Assembly: GCF_900246225.1 (NCBI RefSeq)
Contig: NC_039312.1
Coordinates: 33,241,768-33,305,767, forward strand
DNA: 64,000 nucleotides
Reading direction: 5' to 3'
Source of the DNA: Astatotilapia calliptera
Lineage: Eukaryota > Chordata > Actinopteri > Cichliformes > Cichlidae
Position numbers and translations under genes: made by a program. The first letter of the stretch is position 1, and the number at the start of each line of letters is the position of its first letter. This document shows positions 47,720 through 60,849 of this stretch, piece after piece. Under the pieces are notes generated by a model, which made no database searches, was not told the origin of the DNA, and was given only the letters and a program-made list of their open reading frames with translations.

Positions 47720-50700
47720 ATTTTCACTGATCTTCAACATCAAAATGAATCAGGATCGTTAATTTGGGACAGATACATCAAAACATGTCTGAATACTGGC
47801 TTGGTAAAATATGAAAAAAAACCTGTCCTTTGAATTCAAATATTTTAGCTCGTGCTAAAGAAAAACTTTACAAAAGAAAATTGGCAACAATGTCTGAATG
47901 TTATATAGTTACAGTTCACAAAAGTAGAAAACCAAAACAAAAAAACCCCAGAATACGTTTTTACGTGAAATTCTCAAGAAAATTAAGAAAATGCTATGAA
48001 AAAATAATAATAATATGGCAAATCAATTAAGGGGAATAAAAAAAGGATCATCTAATGTGAGTAGTTTTGCATAACCGGACTGCTGTGTCCACATGGTGCA
48101 ACTGAAGATGCTAACCTTAAACCCCTAATCCTAACACCTAACCCCCTAACACAACCAGAGCCAAGCAGGGATCAGGCAGTGAGTATGCTAACTGTCTGAA
48201 TGACTGCTGCAAGAATTTGCATATTTTAAACTCCAGTCTTTCATCATTTTTCAAAAAGATGCATTTTGGAATATATTTGACGTGTGAAGTTAAAATTTCA
48301 CAGGACTCATTCTATATTTTCAAGCCTTTTACCATAAACTTTTTATTCAAGTCAGAGATGGTCGAGCTGAAAATGTTCTAAAAAACTGGCTGATTTGAGA
48401 TATAGCGAACCTTTGGACAAAGTAACTAAAAGTGTTAAATAAATCTAGTCAAAATCATTTCCCCTCTGAAATATGGTTACTGTAATACTGCTCCATGCAT
48501 GCAAACAGTGAATGCATAAGAGTGAAAGTTTGTATGTGTGTATTACTGAGTAGGAGGCGGGCCTGTTGGCGGATTGGGTCAGCAGGTAGAAAGGCAGTGG
48601 GCTGAGCCGGGAGCCACAGCCCCTCCCACGGGTCAGTGCAAAAGAGGATGAAACCTGTCATTAGGGAGGTGTGGGGAAGAAAGCTCTCAGCAGGGAGGGC
48701 ATTGTCCTGGGGGCGGGCTGGTGGGACGGCTCTTTAGTGCCTCAAATAACACGGCCCCTGGCAGCCATTGTTACTAAGTGAAAGGGCCCAATGGGGGGGT
48801 CACAGGGGTGAGGGGGCTATTCTCAACACTGGTCAGTGGGAGAAAGGACTCCGTGGGTGAGGTGGCGGAGAGGGGTGGGGAGCGAGTGGGGGTCGGGGGC
48901 TTTTATACAGTTGTTTTCCTCTTCTTTGTTGACAGCTCATCCAGAACAAGGTTCCTGTGGTTGTCTCTAGCTGCAGGAGATTCATCAAGTGTGTGCACTA
49001 CAGAGTCAAATATCAGTGTATAAAACAATAACTTGCATGTGCAGTTTCCTCTTTTCTTATTTATCAGATTTTTAGATTTCACGTGTATTTCTGTTTATTT
49101 CTGCATGCACGTGTTTGTGCTTCCTCTTCCTGCAGTGAGGTTGCATCAGCGTGCCTGCTGAATAGCAAAGGTTGACATCTATGCTAGAGCTCAGTGCAGA
49201 GTCAGGACCTTTCACTCTTTCAGAGTGTTTTAAGGGGATGGGTCACACAGATAATGGTGAACCCGAGAAAAAGACCAAAGCTTTCCTCTTTACTGGAGGT
49301 CGTGGACAGCCTGTCACTCCTCTGCACACCAGACAACAAATAGGACACAATATATCTAGATGACAGCTTAAGTTGTGAATTCATTTGCCGGCAATTCTCT
49401 TTCACGTTTGGAAAGAGTTATAAAGATTATATTAGCGTGGAATCATCAGAGAGACAAATAAATTAGCCAATAAAATAAGCAGATGTTTGTGGAGGTGAGA
49501 AAAAAACTCAAACTGTTTATTTTTGGCTGATTTATTTCTAACTGTTAAACTAAGGAATCCAATATAGACAATTTACAGAAGCCGGCAGTCTTAGCTGACA
49601 TTGCTTTTGAAAAGACAGGAAACTATATACATGCATTAGTTTTTATAGTGGCAACAAACCTGAAAATATTTCTTTTAAGATTTTTTTTCTGAACAAGGTG
49701 AACTTTTTGCACTTTAACCCATGGGGCCACTTCTTTGCTAATGATGTATACTTTACTTTATATGTCAAAGCTGTTTCCACAGCCAGAGTACCTAATAAAC
49801 CGATAAACTGGACCAATTACCAACTTCATTAGTGGGCTTTCATCCAATCACAAAGCACTGATGACTTTAGAGGGCCAATAAATTTGCTAGGTTGTGACCT
49901 TAACGTTAAGGGACCTAAACAGAACGAGAGGGGACAGATGGGGGTCAACAACATCTCACACTTGTCACACCCTGGTGTGAAAGTGTGTTTACATCTCACT
50001 TTTGTATGAGCTTTGCTCACTTTTTTTTTTTAAAAAGAGAGGCTAATTGGTCAAAAGGAAGAAAAGTTAATGGAAAGACTCAGTTTTATTTTTATATTAA
50101 TTCATTTAGATTAATTTGTTCTTGGAATCAAAAGAGTTTTAAAGATTTACTCTGCAGGAAGCAACATAAATAACAGGATATGTTTGTTAATTAATAAGAT
50201 TAATATATAAATACATTTGTTAAGCTGTTTGGATTTCTGGAGTAAAACAAAAATATTTAATTAGACTGTTTTTTTAATTTTTTAATTTTATTTTGCTCCT
50301 GTAATTATTTTACCAAGACCTTGAATGTTTTGAGAAAAGAAACAATGCTCTGTTAATGGTAATAATTGCTGTTTAAGTAGTGGCGAAATTTACCTTTTAA
50401 ATTGAGTTTGTTCACGGTGTTTCATTTACCAGCTTTAAGAAAATTTGCTTCAGTCGTACATTAGGGAAGTGAAGAAGTTAGCAGCAGGCCCCACTAAAAC
50501 TGTTACAACCTGTTTTTTCAGGGGAAATGGAGGAGAGGTGGAGGAGGAGGAGAGAGGCAAAGCTAATCACTTTCCCTGCTGACTTCACATGATGGAGGGA
50601 GGTAAAGATCACAGCTCTACGAGCACATTGCAGCCGTCCTCCTCTCCTCCCTCCGCTCCTCCCGGCCTTTTGAAGGAAGGCCTGGGGTGCCTGCTTCGCT

Positions 50701-51440
50701 CCCTCTGCCCACTGGGCTATTGAAGGGAGTGATGGATGGCTTCATAAGGAGACTAGATCCATCTTTCATTCACAAGCCTTCTCCTTCTTAGAAAGACTTT
50801 TTCATTTTCCGTTCATCACTCCGTCTCCTTGCAGTTACTCTGCGTGGTCAGTGATAACAGTCCTCACTTTTTTTTCATCAGGTCCAGTTTCTTTTTCTTT
50901 TTTTCTTTCTTTAATCCATCCATCCTTCCTATGTATGAAGGAATGTTTCCCTGTCCATCATATTCCTTCTGTCGTCCTGGTGCTGGGGACAGATGTAGAG
51001 GCCTTCTTTTCCCAGCATTCCCTGGGGAGAGTAGGGACAGGTCTTAACACCCTTCTGGTGAAGGGAGGGGGGAAAGGCAAGACGCCAGGGCAGTTTGTTG
51101 TTCAAAGGGTCATGTAGTGGGAGTCAAGTGATGCATAAGTAATGCTTTGTTTGGACTGATCATGGGGAAGGAATTTTCTTAATTTAGTTTTAATTTGGTT
51201 ATTTTTCTTTGAAATGCCTTTTGAAACAAAGACTGGGGAGGTGAAAAGGCTCTGAAGGTTCACCAAACTCTGAACGGTGTCAAAAACATCATTTTTCATT
51301 ACAATTACTCAACCAGCTCAAAACTGTGAAATTCTGCAAAACTCCCACACTTGTAAGTCATAAAGAGGAAAACAAATATCTATGTGGTGTTATTTCTACA
51401 TCATTTCAGGGCAATATCCATCCATCCTCTTATCCATTTT
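47720..51440. other. Non-coding stretch
   Basis: No gene recognised. Blocks at 48540-48960, 49780-49940 and 50490-50760 are GC-richer or of mixed, non-repetitive sequence next to AT-rich DNA and might be regulatory. Confidence 0.4.
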
Positions 51441-51454
51441 TTTTTTATTATCAA

Positions 51455-51700
51455 CTACAATTCAATTCAATTTAATTTAAACACACACAGTCACAATAAC
51501 AGTTGCCTCAAGACCCTTTATATTGTAAGGTAGACCCTACGGTAACACATACAGCAAACCCCCCCCCCCCCCCCCCCCGAACAATCATATGACCCTTTAT
51601 GAGCAAGCACTTTGGCGACAGTGGGAAGGAAAAACTCCTTTTTAATAGGAAGAAGTCTCCGGTAGAACCAGACTCAGGGAGGGGCGTCCATCTGCTGATC
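51455..51700 (+). repeat. Dispersed AATTCAATT/AAGGCGCTTTATA repeat, copy 3 (longest)
   Basis: AATTCAATTCAATTTAATTT, TTTATATTGTAAGGTAGACC and then, after a 20-C run, ATCATATGACCCTTTATGAG, AGCACTTTGGCGACAGTGGG and AGAACCAGACTCAGGGAGGG. This is the fullest copy in the window. Confidence 0.7.
51559..51578. repeat. Poly-C tract (20 C)
   Basis: An uninterrupted C run inside copy 3 of the dispersed repeat. Confidence 0.9.
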
Positions 51701-54700
51701 AAAGTATCTGTTTAGCAGCAATCTGACAGTGTTGACCACTGAGCTGCCCAGTCTGACTACATCACGGATACAGCCCTGGTAGGACGTACAACCCACTCTG
51801 TGATGCTACAATTGCAAATCTGGCCTGATAATAATAATTTTTCTAAAAAGAAAAAGGTTTGCCAAAGTTAGGAGGTTTCATCTAATGCTCAGCTTGATTT
51901 CATGTCACTCCATCCATTAGTTGTTTGGGCCACTGTGTTTGTGGTGCAAATTCTTAGTATGGCTTGCCCAGTTTATAATTTAAAACTACAAAGAGGAACT
52001 TTTCGTACATTCTTTTAATGATATTTCATCTTATCTTGACAAGAAGGGGAAAATTAAATAACCCTAGGTGACATGCCTCAATCCCATGCACATTTTGGAC
52101 AGAAGTTGCCAGGGCTATGATTTTTTTTTAGACATTTACCTCCCCAGTGCTGAGCACTAAGCAGCATGCTACTTATCGGCTCTTTGCTCCACAAACCAGC
52201 AGTGTGGTCAGTCTGTGAGGATCCATTCAGATCTTTCAGGCTTCCTCAGTCCAGGCGTGAAAATCGGCTACATTTAATCAGCCACGGTGGAGAATTTAAA
52301 GAAAGGGATCAAGAGAGCTTTGTCTTAATGGATTGGCTACAGTTTAGGGGTCCGGGAGACTGAGTTATACCTAGTTAAAAGCACATCACTTTCTAACAAT
52401 ATAATTCATACCACATGATGTGTCCCTGCAAGATTCTCGCATTCAGAATGATATAGAAAAAAAAAGTATGGTTTTAATATTTTTCTTTGTTATTTGACAT
52501 TCAAGGGCCAAGTGAATTTGTGCAGTTTAACTCCAAAGATGATTTTTGATTGATTGTTCATTCAATTATTCCATCAATGTTCAAAAAACAAAAAATGAAA
52601 GAATAAACCAGCTTTTGTGTGCTGGAAGTACATCAAGCTGAGTCGCTCATATAGTGGGTCAATTCTTTCGGTCTGTCTGTACATTAGAATTTCAAGCTTA
52701 CGGCCATGGCAATTCTTACCAATACAGTAAGGCCATACAAGACGGAGGCGACATTCAGAAAAGGGCCAGTGCAGTCAAACAAAGCAGTAAATCAAGTGGC
52801 TTGACACATGCTCACCAGACAGTTTGCCATTTGTCACAGTGCCTGAATGGAACTAAAAGCAAAGTTGTGGACGCATCGGGGTGATCGGCATTGCTCAGAT
52901 ACTGCACAAGAGCCCTTTTCAGACAGCTGCAACACTGATTACATTGTGTGAAGGCCAATCAAAGGGGAAAATGACGAGAGCAGTCACGCCGGACACACAC
53001 AATGCACAAATGGCAGCGGTCAGATGGTGGAGGAGAGAGGTGGTGCTCCAGAGATTTTAAAGGCGGATTTTGGGATACAAGGCCAGGAATATTGAAAAGT
53101 CTCTCACAGCCAACATGCAGTATAAACAACTTCATAATATCTGAGTTAGACTAATTCAACAAGTGGAAGTAAATGTTTTAACCATTCTTCATGTTCATGT
53201 GTGATCAGTCCAGCTCAGTAATCAGTTCATCACTAAAGGTAACAAAATAACATCAAACCCATCCGAGCAGTGTCAGTTCTTTCTTTGTTCTGTGATTTGT
53301 GTTTACTTGTTTTTGTCAGTTGTATGTATGTCAGTAACAATTATGTCTCCATTTTAAGTGGAAAGTTCAGTAAAATTACAAGAAAGAAAGTACCTTTGCA
53401 ATATTTCATACAAGCATTGCAATAAAGACATTAATTTATTATAACTACTTGCTTAATTATTCGACAGCAACGTGTTTTAATCTCATCTACTATCAAGTGC
53501 TTCTTTAAACACTCGGGCACCTTGTAGCACACTCACATTGACCATTTCATCATATTTTACCATATCAACTTCACCTTGTTGGTGATCGTTAATCCGAACA
53601 TTAACTAAACGTTAAATGCGATGTAATAAAAGACAGAAAACTAGAACCAACTGAGTTTATGGACAGACTGCCAGAGCTGCAAACAAGCGATGCCACAGTG
53701 GCAGATTATTGGTTACTGCGTCAGCATTATGAGGCCGCCGGATACAGTTACAGCTCGGTGCATATTGCATTTTGTTTCACGGAAGGAATCTTTGTGCAAA
53801 TCAATCGGCTGTGTTCATATTGATTTGTGTGGAACACTTGTGAACGTTACAGTGTCCGGTGCAAATGGAAGAGAGCTTTGATAGTACATTCCTCTACGGA
53901 ACTATGTAGTTGTACTAATGCAGCTGCACTTTATTTAAGTATTTCTTTGTTATTCCACTTTCTTTTTTTTCTCCACTATATTTTGGATGCAAGTTTGAAC
54001 ACGCAGCTTTAGTGCTCAACTACTTTAAAGTTTTTTTTTTATTTAAATCTACCAGTAAATAATTATTTTTATGGATAAAGCTACTAAGTAGCATATAAGT
54101 CATTGAAAGTGTCTTAAGTATATTCTGATGCTAAAACATTTGTACTGTAGGATTAGGACTTAAATATTCTAAATATTTACTTCACCACTTTGGAAAATAG
54201 TTATTGAGTACATAAAATTCATGTTTTCTATTCCTTTTTACAAAATGTAAATACTTCTAATCAAATATTCTGATTACCCATAAATCACACTGCCTTGTGC
54301 TCCTTGTGCAATTTTTAAAACTCTCAAAATCAGATGTAGCCAAAGTCGATGGGTTAGCTGAAAACCATGTGATTTCTGTCACTGTGAGTGAGCAGCAGGG
54401 CTGTAAAACTTTTTAACTAATCCAATTGTGTCACCTTTGCTCAACACACCTGGAGGCAGTGATACTGTTTCTTTATAGAGATGTAAGTGTGAATCATATT
54501 TAAAGCCAGAGGGAGCCTGTACAACAAGACACACAACATACCGTTTCCTTATCTGACTTACGCTAACATTGCCAATTTAATCATTGAGTACCTACACGTG
54601 TATATTTGTATATAGCCAATGCTAATTTCCTACACTTGCCCACTTATTGCCATTAATTGACTGAACTGTTAATAGGAATGTTGTGTAATACCAAGTAAAA

Positions 54701-55270
54701 TGAATATATAAAACAACTGAAATAAATCAAAACGAATCAAAACTACATTTATAGCATGACTTTATGTAACTAGTTAATGTTAGGATTGTATGTCTGGACT
54801 AAACTGTTTTACAGAGAATCTGCTTTAAACTGGCAGGTAGAGAATTCCAGCAAGCTGTGTCTTTAATTGAGACCACAGTTTGTGCAAAGGAAGGCTCTAC
54901 AGTTTCCTTCTGATATATTATCCCAGAGAGCAGTCACACAAAAGCGGTTATAAGCTTGTTAAGTAAACCCAGGGTTTCCCACTCTAACTATGAATGCATT
55001 TACGTAAAACAGGCTGTTGGCAGCGTTTGATCAAATGCAAGCATTTGTGAGTCTTACAGCAGAAAAGTATAACTTGGAGAAAATATGAAATGGTCAAACA
55101 TATAATCTGATCTGCGTCCAGCGCAGCAGTGTGTGAGCGGAGTGTGTTAGAGTCAAGATGGCAATTAAATCAATTAATTGACTTAACAGCACAATGACTA
55201 CACCTGTAAGACGTTTTTAGCCTTATTTTGTTTCAATAGTAAAAAACACATAGATGAAAACAAACAAACA
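51701..55270. other. Non-coding stretch
   Basis: No gene recognised. 52590-53000 is mixed-sequence and non-repetitive, unlike its AT-rich surroundings, and is a candidate regulatory block. The rest is AT-rich. Confidence 0.4.
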
Positions 55271-55282
55271 GCATTCAATGCA

Positions 55283-55360
55283 AAATTTTCAAAAGGATTC
55301 AAGGAAACAATTCAAAAGGCCCTCTTTTGAATTGTTTCCTTGAATCCTTTTTGAAAATTT
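55283..55360. repeat. Long hairpin, about 36-bp stem
   Basis: The arms 55283-55318 and 55324-55360 are inverted copies differing by one inserted base (AAAAGG against AAAAAGG), with a 5-base loop. The stem carries GATTCAAGGAAACAATTC. No transposon end is visible around it. Confidence 0.85.
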
Positions 55361-55944
55361 CAACAAGTATGAAGGGTTAGGATCCCTGTTTAAGGATGAC
55401 ACTGCCTTTTTACGGCTAGTTGCTTAAAAAAAAAAATCAAAGACAGTATCTATAAACCATTGATCTTATCTGCACACTCAAGTCCACGGGATCTTCCAGG
55501 AACGGTGACGTGATGTTTCAAGGAATTGACTGATGAATAGGCAGCAGTTTTGTACTTGTTGATCTCTTATCTTGCTGCAGAGCAGGTTATGTTACCTTGC
55601 TAAGCCCCAAATCCTACCCCATAGTACAGACCGCATAAATGTTATTTGCAGATATGCAAAACACACACTCAGAGAGACAGGAGCCAAATAACAGAAACAT
55701 ATGGCTGTGCCACTCTCTCTTTCAGTCTCTTGTTCTCAGCTGAGAACAATGATAAAAAAAAGTATGATGAAGATGATGGTAGTAATAACAACAACTGTCT
55801 GTTTGCTTTGAGCTCCTTTACAAAACCCTCAAAGCTTTAACAGCTTTAATAGCTCAGTGGTGTCTTTGCAATGTGAAACATGCACTGAAGGGGTTTAAAA
55901 GTCAAAGTTTCTCTCACTGACCTGTTCTTTCTGTTTGTTTCATG

Positions 55945-55968
55945 ACACACACACACACACACACACAC
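55945..55968. repeat. (AC)12 microsatellite
   Basis: An uninterrupted AC run; further TG-rich sequence follows at 56060-56100. Confidence 0.9.
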
Positions 55969-55969
55969 G

Positions 55970-58900
55970 TATTTGCTACCTACGTATCAAGAATCATTTT
56001 GATCATGTGCCTCACGGGAACCAGAGAGAGTGTTTAGCCTCAAGGCATCCCAAATGGGAATCCGTGTGTGTGCGCGTTTACTGTTTGTGTGTGTGTGCCC
56101 GTTCATGCGTGGGAGGGCTGCTAGAACAGGAGATTTTTTGTGCTGGGGAAGAGAGAGGCTTGGGCACTTCATCTTCTCTTCTGTGCACTGCCAAAAAGGG
56201 CAGAGGTCAAAAGTCAGGGCGATTGGAGAATTCCGCGCTGCATGCCGACAGATCGGGTTTCAGGGGTGGGGGAGGGTCACGGATCAGCCTGGAGGGATAG
56301 GTGCTTGTGTGCGAGCATTTGTGAGCGCGTTTGCATGTGTTCATATATGCATGTATCTGTTGTGAGGGTGCACATGTACGTATTTATGACAGGGCTTGTT
56401 CAGGCAGCACTTTTTAAAAAGACATCTCACCAGAGCTTTAATGCTCAGAGAATCCGGAAGTTGCTCTTGATGTTCGTTGCTTTGCAGGAGTCACTGGAGG
56501 AGACTCACCCATCACAAGACAACACCTAAACTCAGAAGTCAGTTTTAAAACATCTATTGAAAATATGCTTTAGATCCATTTTGGTGTATTTGTTCATTTG
56601 TTTGTCACCCAGGAAAAAATCTGAAACCTGTTCTGATTGGTGGAAGCAGAACTGCTATTAGTTAAATTTCAATAATCATTTAGTAATATTTGTTTAAAGT
56701 AATAGGTCCTTATTGTTATCATAAGGCACTTTCACTGCTCAGACAGAACTGATTTGTGGCTGTTTTGGGTAAATCCATTTTTAATTGACTTGAATCAAAG
56801 ATTTAAGGCCTAAACACTAGAAATATTGTAGTCACATCCTGCTGTTGATTTTGGTCTTATGGTTCTGCTTCATAGAACATAAAAATAAAATTGTGTTAAA
56901 TAATAGTTTATGTTAAAGTTAATATAAAAAAAGCTTTAAAGAAATCATTGATTGTTGTGATTCTCAAGTGGCTTTACGACTAACACGAGTTAGTCTGAGT
57001 AAGACTAGAACTGTCGACTCAACCTCCATCAATCCTTAGGGACGTGTCTTGGGTTTAAACATTTAGCAGAAGGTGGAGTCATTGAAATGGTTTGATATGT
57101 AAAGGGAGTACAGACCTCAGCAACTAGCAGCTCCAACTGTGGCCTTTGTATGTGATCATTAACGAACATGTGCTCTGGGTATTCGCTGGCTCCTGGGGAG
57201 CCCGGACTGATCACCACAGCTGTGTTTCTATTGTGCCTACCCGCCATGCTGAAAAATAACACAACACCGCAGCTCTGGCTATGTGCTGGAATTTATTGTA
57301 TTTACTTTCCAAGGCGTAAAAGAAGCAAAGGTTGAAAACAACCCTGCAGTGGCCCAGCACTCAGGAAACATTAAGACGGATAATGGGAGCAATTTTATGA
57401 AACCGAATGACGGAGTGATTTATGCTGGTGTGTGCTGGGGAAAGATTATCTTACATGAAATACTGACAAGGAGGTGTAAAGAAAAGTGGGGTGTAAGCTC
57501 TCTAGTTCTTGTAATGTTTCAGTAGCTAGGTTTAAAAGCCTGAGTGGAATAAACATCCTGTGTGAACACCTCACTCAGAATAAAATCGCCCAAAATGGTG
57601 AAACTGTCTGGAGTAAACTAAAGAGAAATTGCACCATATAAACAATTCAGTGGTTATTGCATACTTCCTGCACATGCCCTTTGCTATGTGTGCATGTGTG
57701 CTGTGTTACCAAAAGTACACAAGGATGTAAATGTATGTCCTTTCAAAAAATTGTGACTTCAGAATTGAATTGCTGTGTTGAATGAATAATAGATATCTGT
57801 CCTCGAGGAACTGATCAGACGTGCTAGAAAAAGGATAGCATTCACCATCCATGCAAACAGCCAGGAATTTTCAATTAGAATGAAAAAAAAGTGTTCAAAC
57901 CACTTACTGCACTGCATGTGTCCCATCCCAGCACAATCTTGTAGAGAACTGGTTCCCAGTAGTCGTTCCTTAGAATTGTTAGTCCTCCTGCCTATCGATC
58001 CCACTTATTGTTTCCACTTGCACTCGTGCTTCAGTCACCTGATTTCAGTTGATGTGTCAGAGGAGGAAATGGGGGCACAGTCTCCAGCGTGATATGGACA
58101 TTTTATTTAGATTTTGTTGCACAAAAGGATGAGATCATGATGTAACTTTGGCTCTTTACAAGCATCCACACAGACAGCATGCTAATGCTAAGGTAGCCAA
58201 CAATCCAGAGTGATTTAAAGCTGAGTGAACAGTTAACAGGTAACAAGGTGATGAGCAGTTAGGCTCCAGCCTCTGTTTCTTCCTGTTCGTGTTTCTAAAG
58301 AAGAATCATTGTTTTAAAGTTTTTTTGTGGTGGTTTTATCTTTGCCTTGTGTTGCCGGCTTTGTGTTCGTACCTTTATTTTGTAAAATGGTAATTATGTG
58401 ACATTTTTCTGAGAAACATGAAAGTAATGTAACAAGTTGTGTAACAAATTACTTTCTCCTGGAAGTAGCTAATTAGCTGCATTACTTTTAAGAAAAGTGT
58501 TTTGTGTTATATGTGTAATAATTACTTTTTGAGTAATGATCCAAACATTGATCAGAACTAAGAGGCGAAATACCTGCAATATGCATGAACATTTGACCAG
58601 ACAGCATGCAGTCAGTTTGCACAGATGTGATGTCTTTGACATGCTGCTTAACGATGATGGTGACTGTCAAAGAGGAGCCAATGAGAACCTGATGAGAACT
58701 GATAAGGAATCAAATCAATAAGTGATACTGATAATGGAATCAGAATTGCTTAATTCATATCAATTTCCATCCCTAGTTCTGGGACACTGACACCTATGCA
58801 TAACACTTGCAGCAGCTGCTCAGCCATAGAAATCCATGCCATGAAGCTCCTGGCAGTTTCTGTGCTGATGGTAGCACCAAAGGAAGTTTGGAAGTCTTCA

Positions 58901-59040
58901 GTCACTGAGTCAGCCGAGCATTGGCAACTTTCACCTCAGTACTCAGTGATCTCGTTCTGTAATTTTGCCACTTCATGGCTGAGTTGCTGTGCTTCCTAAA
59001 CGTGTTCACTTTATAATACTACCAATTTGTTTACATATAT
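55970..59040. other. Non-coding stretch
   Basis: No gene recognised. TG-rich and G-rich sequence at 56060-56390 yields overlapping open frames (such as 56140-56529) of low complexity. 57010-57480 is mixed-sequence and could be a conserved non-coding block. Confidence 0.4.
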
Positions 59041-59325
59041 GAAGGATTAAAGCAGTGCTGCAGGTTTTTTACAAAACAGACAGATTTCTTAAATTGAATG
59101 AGACTTTTATGCTTTTGAGTTTCATGAATGTGGTTTGCTTTTCACTTTCAGTGTGCATTCGCAACTGTCTGTCTAACTTTTTAGAAAACGTCAAAATATG
59201 TCAAACAAGGTTAAAATCACAAACTGTGTAGCTAATGACATAAACACCAGCAAAATGAGAAAAAAAAGGAAAATTAAAAAAATATACGGTGCCAGTTTTG
59301 TTGTTTCCAAGGAAACTCAAATAAC
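59041..59325. repeat. Left flank of older Tc1-like remnant (tentative)
   Basis: AT-rich sequence ending at the TA insertion site. Together with 60683-60850 it reads like the untranslated left part of an older Tc1-like copy, but I cannot align it to a consensus. Confidence 0.25.
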
Positions 59326-59327
59326 TA

Positions 59328-60680
59328 CACTGAACAAAAATATAAACGCAACACTTTTGTTTTTGCTCCCATTCCCCATGGGATGGACGTAGAGACCTAA
59401 AATTCATTCCAGATACACAATATAACCATCCCTCCCAAACAGTGGTCACAAATCAGTCCAAATGTGTGGTAGTGGGCACATCTGCTATATTGAGATAATC
59501 CATCCCACCTCACAGGTGTGCCACATCAGGATGCTGATCTGACATCATGAGTAGTGCACAGGTGTACCTCAGACTGCCCACAACAAAAGGCCACCCTGGA
59601 ATGTGCAGTTTTTTGCGCTATTGGGGGTCTGGGGACCCAGAACCGGTCAGTATCTGGTGTGACCACCATTTGCCTCATGCAGTGCAACACATCGTCGCAT
59701 GGAGTCTATCAGATTGTCAATTGTGGCCTGTGGAATGTTGGTCCACTCCACTTCAATGGCTGTGCGAGGTTGTTGGATATTCGTGGGAACTGGTACACGC
59801 TGTCGTATACGCCGGTCAAGCACATCCCGAACATGCTCAATGGGTGACATGTCCGGTGAGTATGCTGGCCATGCAAGAACTGGGACATTCTCAGCTGCCA
59901 TCTGCCCTGAACAATGTGAACCATGATTCATCCGTGAAGCGCACACCTCTCCAACGTGCCAGACGCCATCGAATGTGAGCATTTGCCCACACAAGTCTGT
60001 TACGGCGACGAGCTGGAGTCAGGTCAAGACCCCGATGAGGACGACGGGCATGCAGTTGAGCGTCCCTGAGACGGTTTCTGACAGTTTGTGCAGAAATTGT
60101 TTGGTTGTGCAAACCAATTGTTCCAGCAGCTGTCTGGGTGGCTGGTCTCAGACGATCTTGGAGGTGAACCTGCTGGATGTGGAGGTCCTGGGCTGGTGTG
60201 GTTACACGAGGTCTGCGGTTGTGAGGCCGGTTGGATGTGCTGCCATATTCTCTGAAACGCCTGTGGAGACGGCTTATGGTTGAGAAATGAACATTCAATG
60301 CACGGGCGACAGATCTGGTTGACATTCCTGCTGTCAGCATGCCAATTGCACGCTCCCTCATTGCTTGTGGCATCTGTGGCATTTTGCTGTGAGACAAAAC
60401 TGCACATTCCAGGGTGGCCTTTTGTTGTGGGCAGTCTGAGGTACACCTGTGCACTACTCATGATGTCAGATCAGCATCCTGATGTGGCACACCTGTGAGG
60501 TGGGATGGATTATCTCAATATAGCAGATGTGCCCACTACCACACATTTGGACTGATTTGTGACCACTGTTTGGGAGGGATGGTTATATTGTGTATCTGGA
60601 ATGAATTTTAGGTCTCTACGTCCATCCCATGGGGAATGGGAGCAAAAACAAAAGTGTTGCATTTATATTTTTGTTCAGTG
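59328..60680 (-). mobile_element. Tc1-like transposon with ~285-bp terminal inverted repeats
   Basis: The element is flanked by TA (59326-59327 and 60681-60682) and starts CACTGAACAAAAATATAAAC. The terminal inverted repeats (about 59328-59612 and 60397-60680) are nearly identical. The interior encodes a Tc1 transposase on the minus strand, described separately. Long inverted repeats of this size are the IR/DR-type arrangement of some Tc1 families. An older Tc1-like remnant surrounds it. Confidence 0.92.
59647..60391 (-). pseudogene. Tc1-like transposase, internally deleted
   Basis: The first part (about 60380 down to 59891) has the paired helix-turn-helix DNA-binding region: MPQMPQAMRERAIGML, GMSTRSVARALNVHFSTISR and a GRPR-like NRRPRVTT linker. 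The first catalytic aspartate follows in FTDESWFTLFRADG. The next recognisable part, in another frame, is ENVPVLAWPAYSPDMSPIEH with the final catalytic glutamate, then IPQATIDNLIDSMRR and ALHEANGGHTRY. The stretch between them, which should hold the second catalytic aspartate (a DNARPH-type motif), is missing. The copy therefore cannot make an active DDE enzyme. The terminal repeats are intact, so it could in principle be moved by a related enzyme. Confidence 0.85.
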
Positions 60681-60849
60681 TATTTGCCAAAAACTAGGCA
60701 TATTTTGGCAGGGTTTGCAGTGTGCCCTTAAAATATTTGAGGACACTAGATAAGTGAGCAAATGAAAAGTATCTAACAGCCATCTTAGTAAAAGGCAACA
60801 ACCTGACCAAGACCTTAGAGCTGGATTAGAAATTTTGATTCAAACCATC

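Noticed and set aside
56140..56529. 129-codon open frame in the TG-rich region
   Set aside because: Overlapping frames translate microsatellite-like and G-rich DNA; no domain and no splice context.
60024..60461. 145-codon minus-strand open frame overlapping the transposase
   Set aside because: It is an alternative frame of the Tc1-like transposase, whose DNA-binding and FTDES motifs lie in the other frame.
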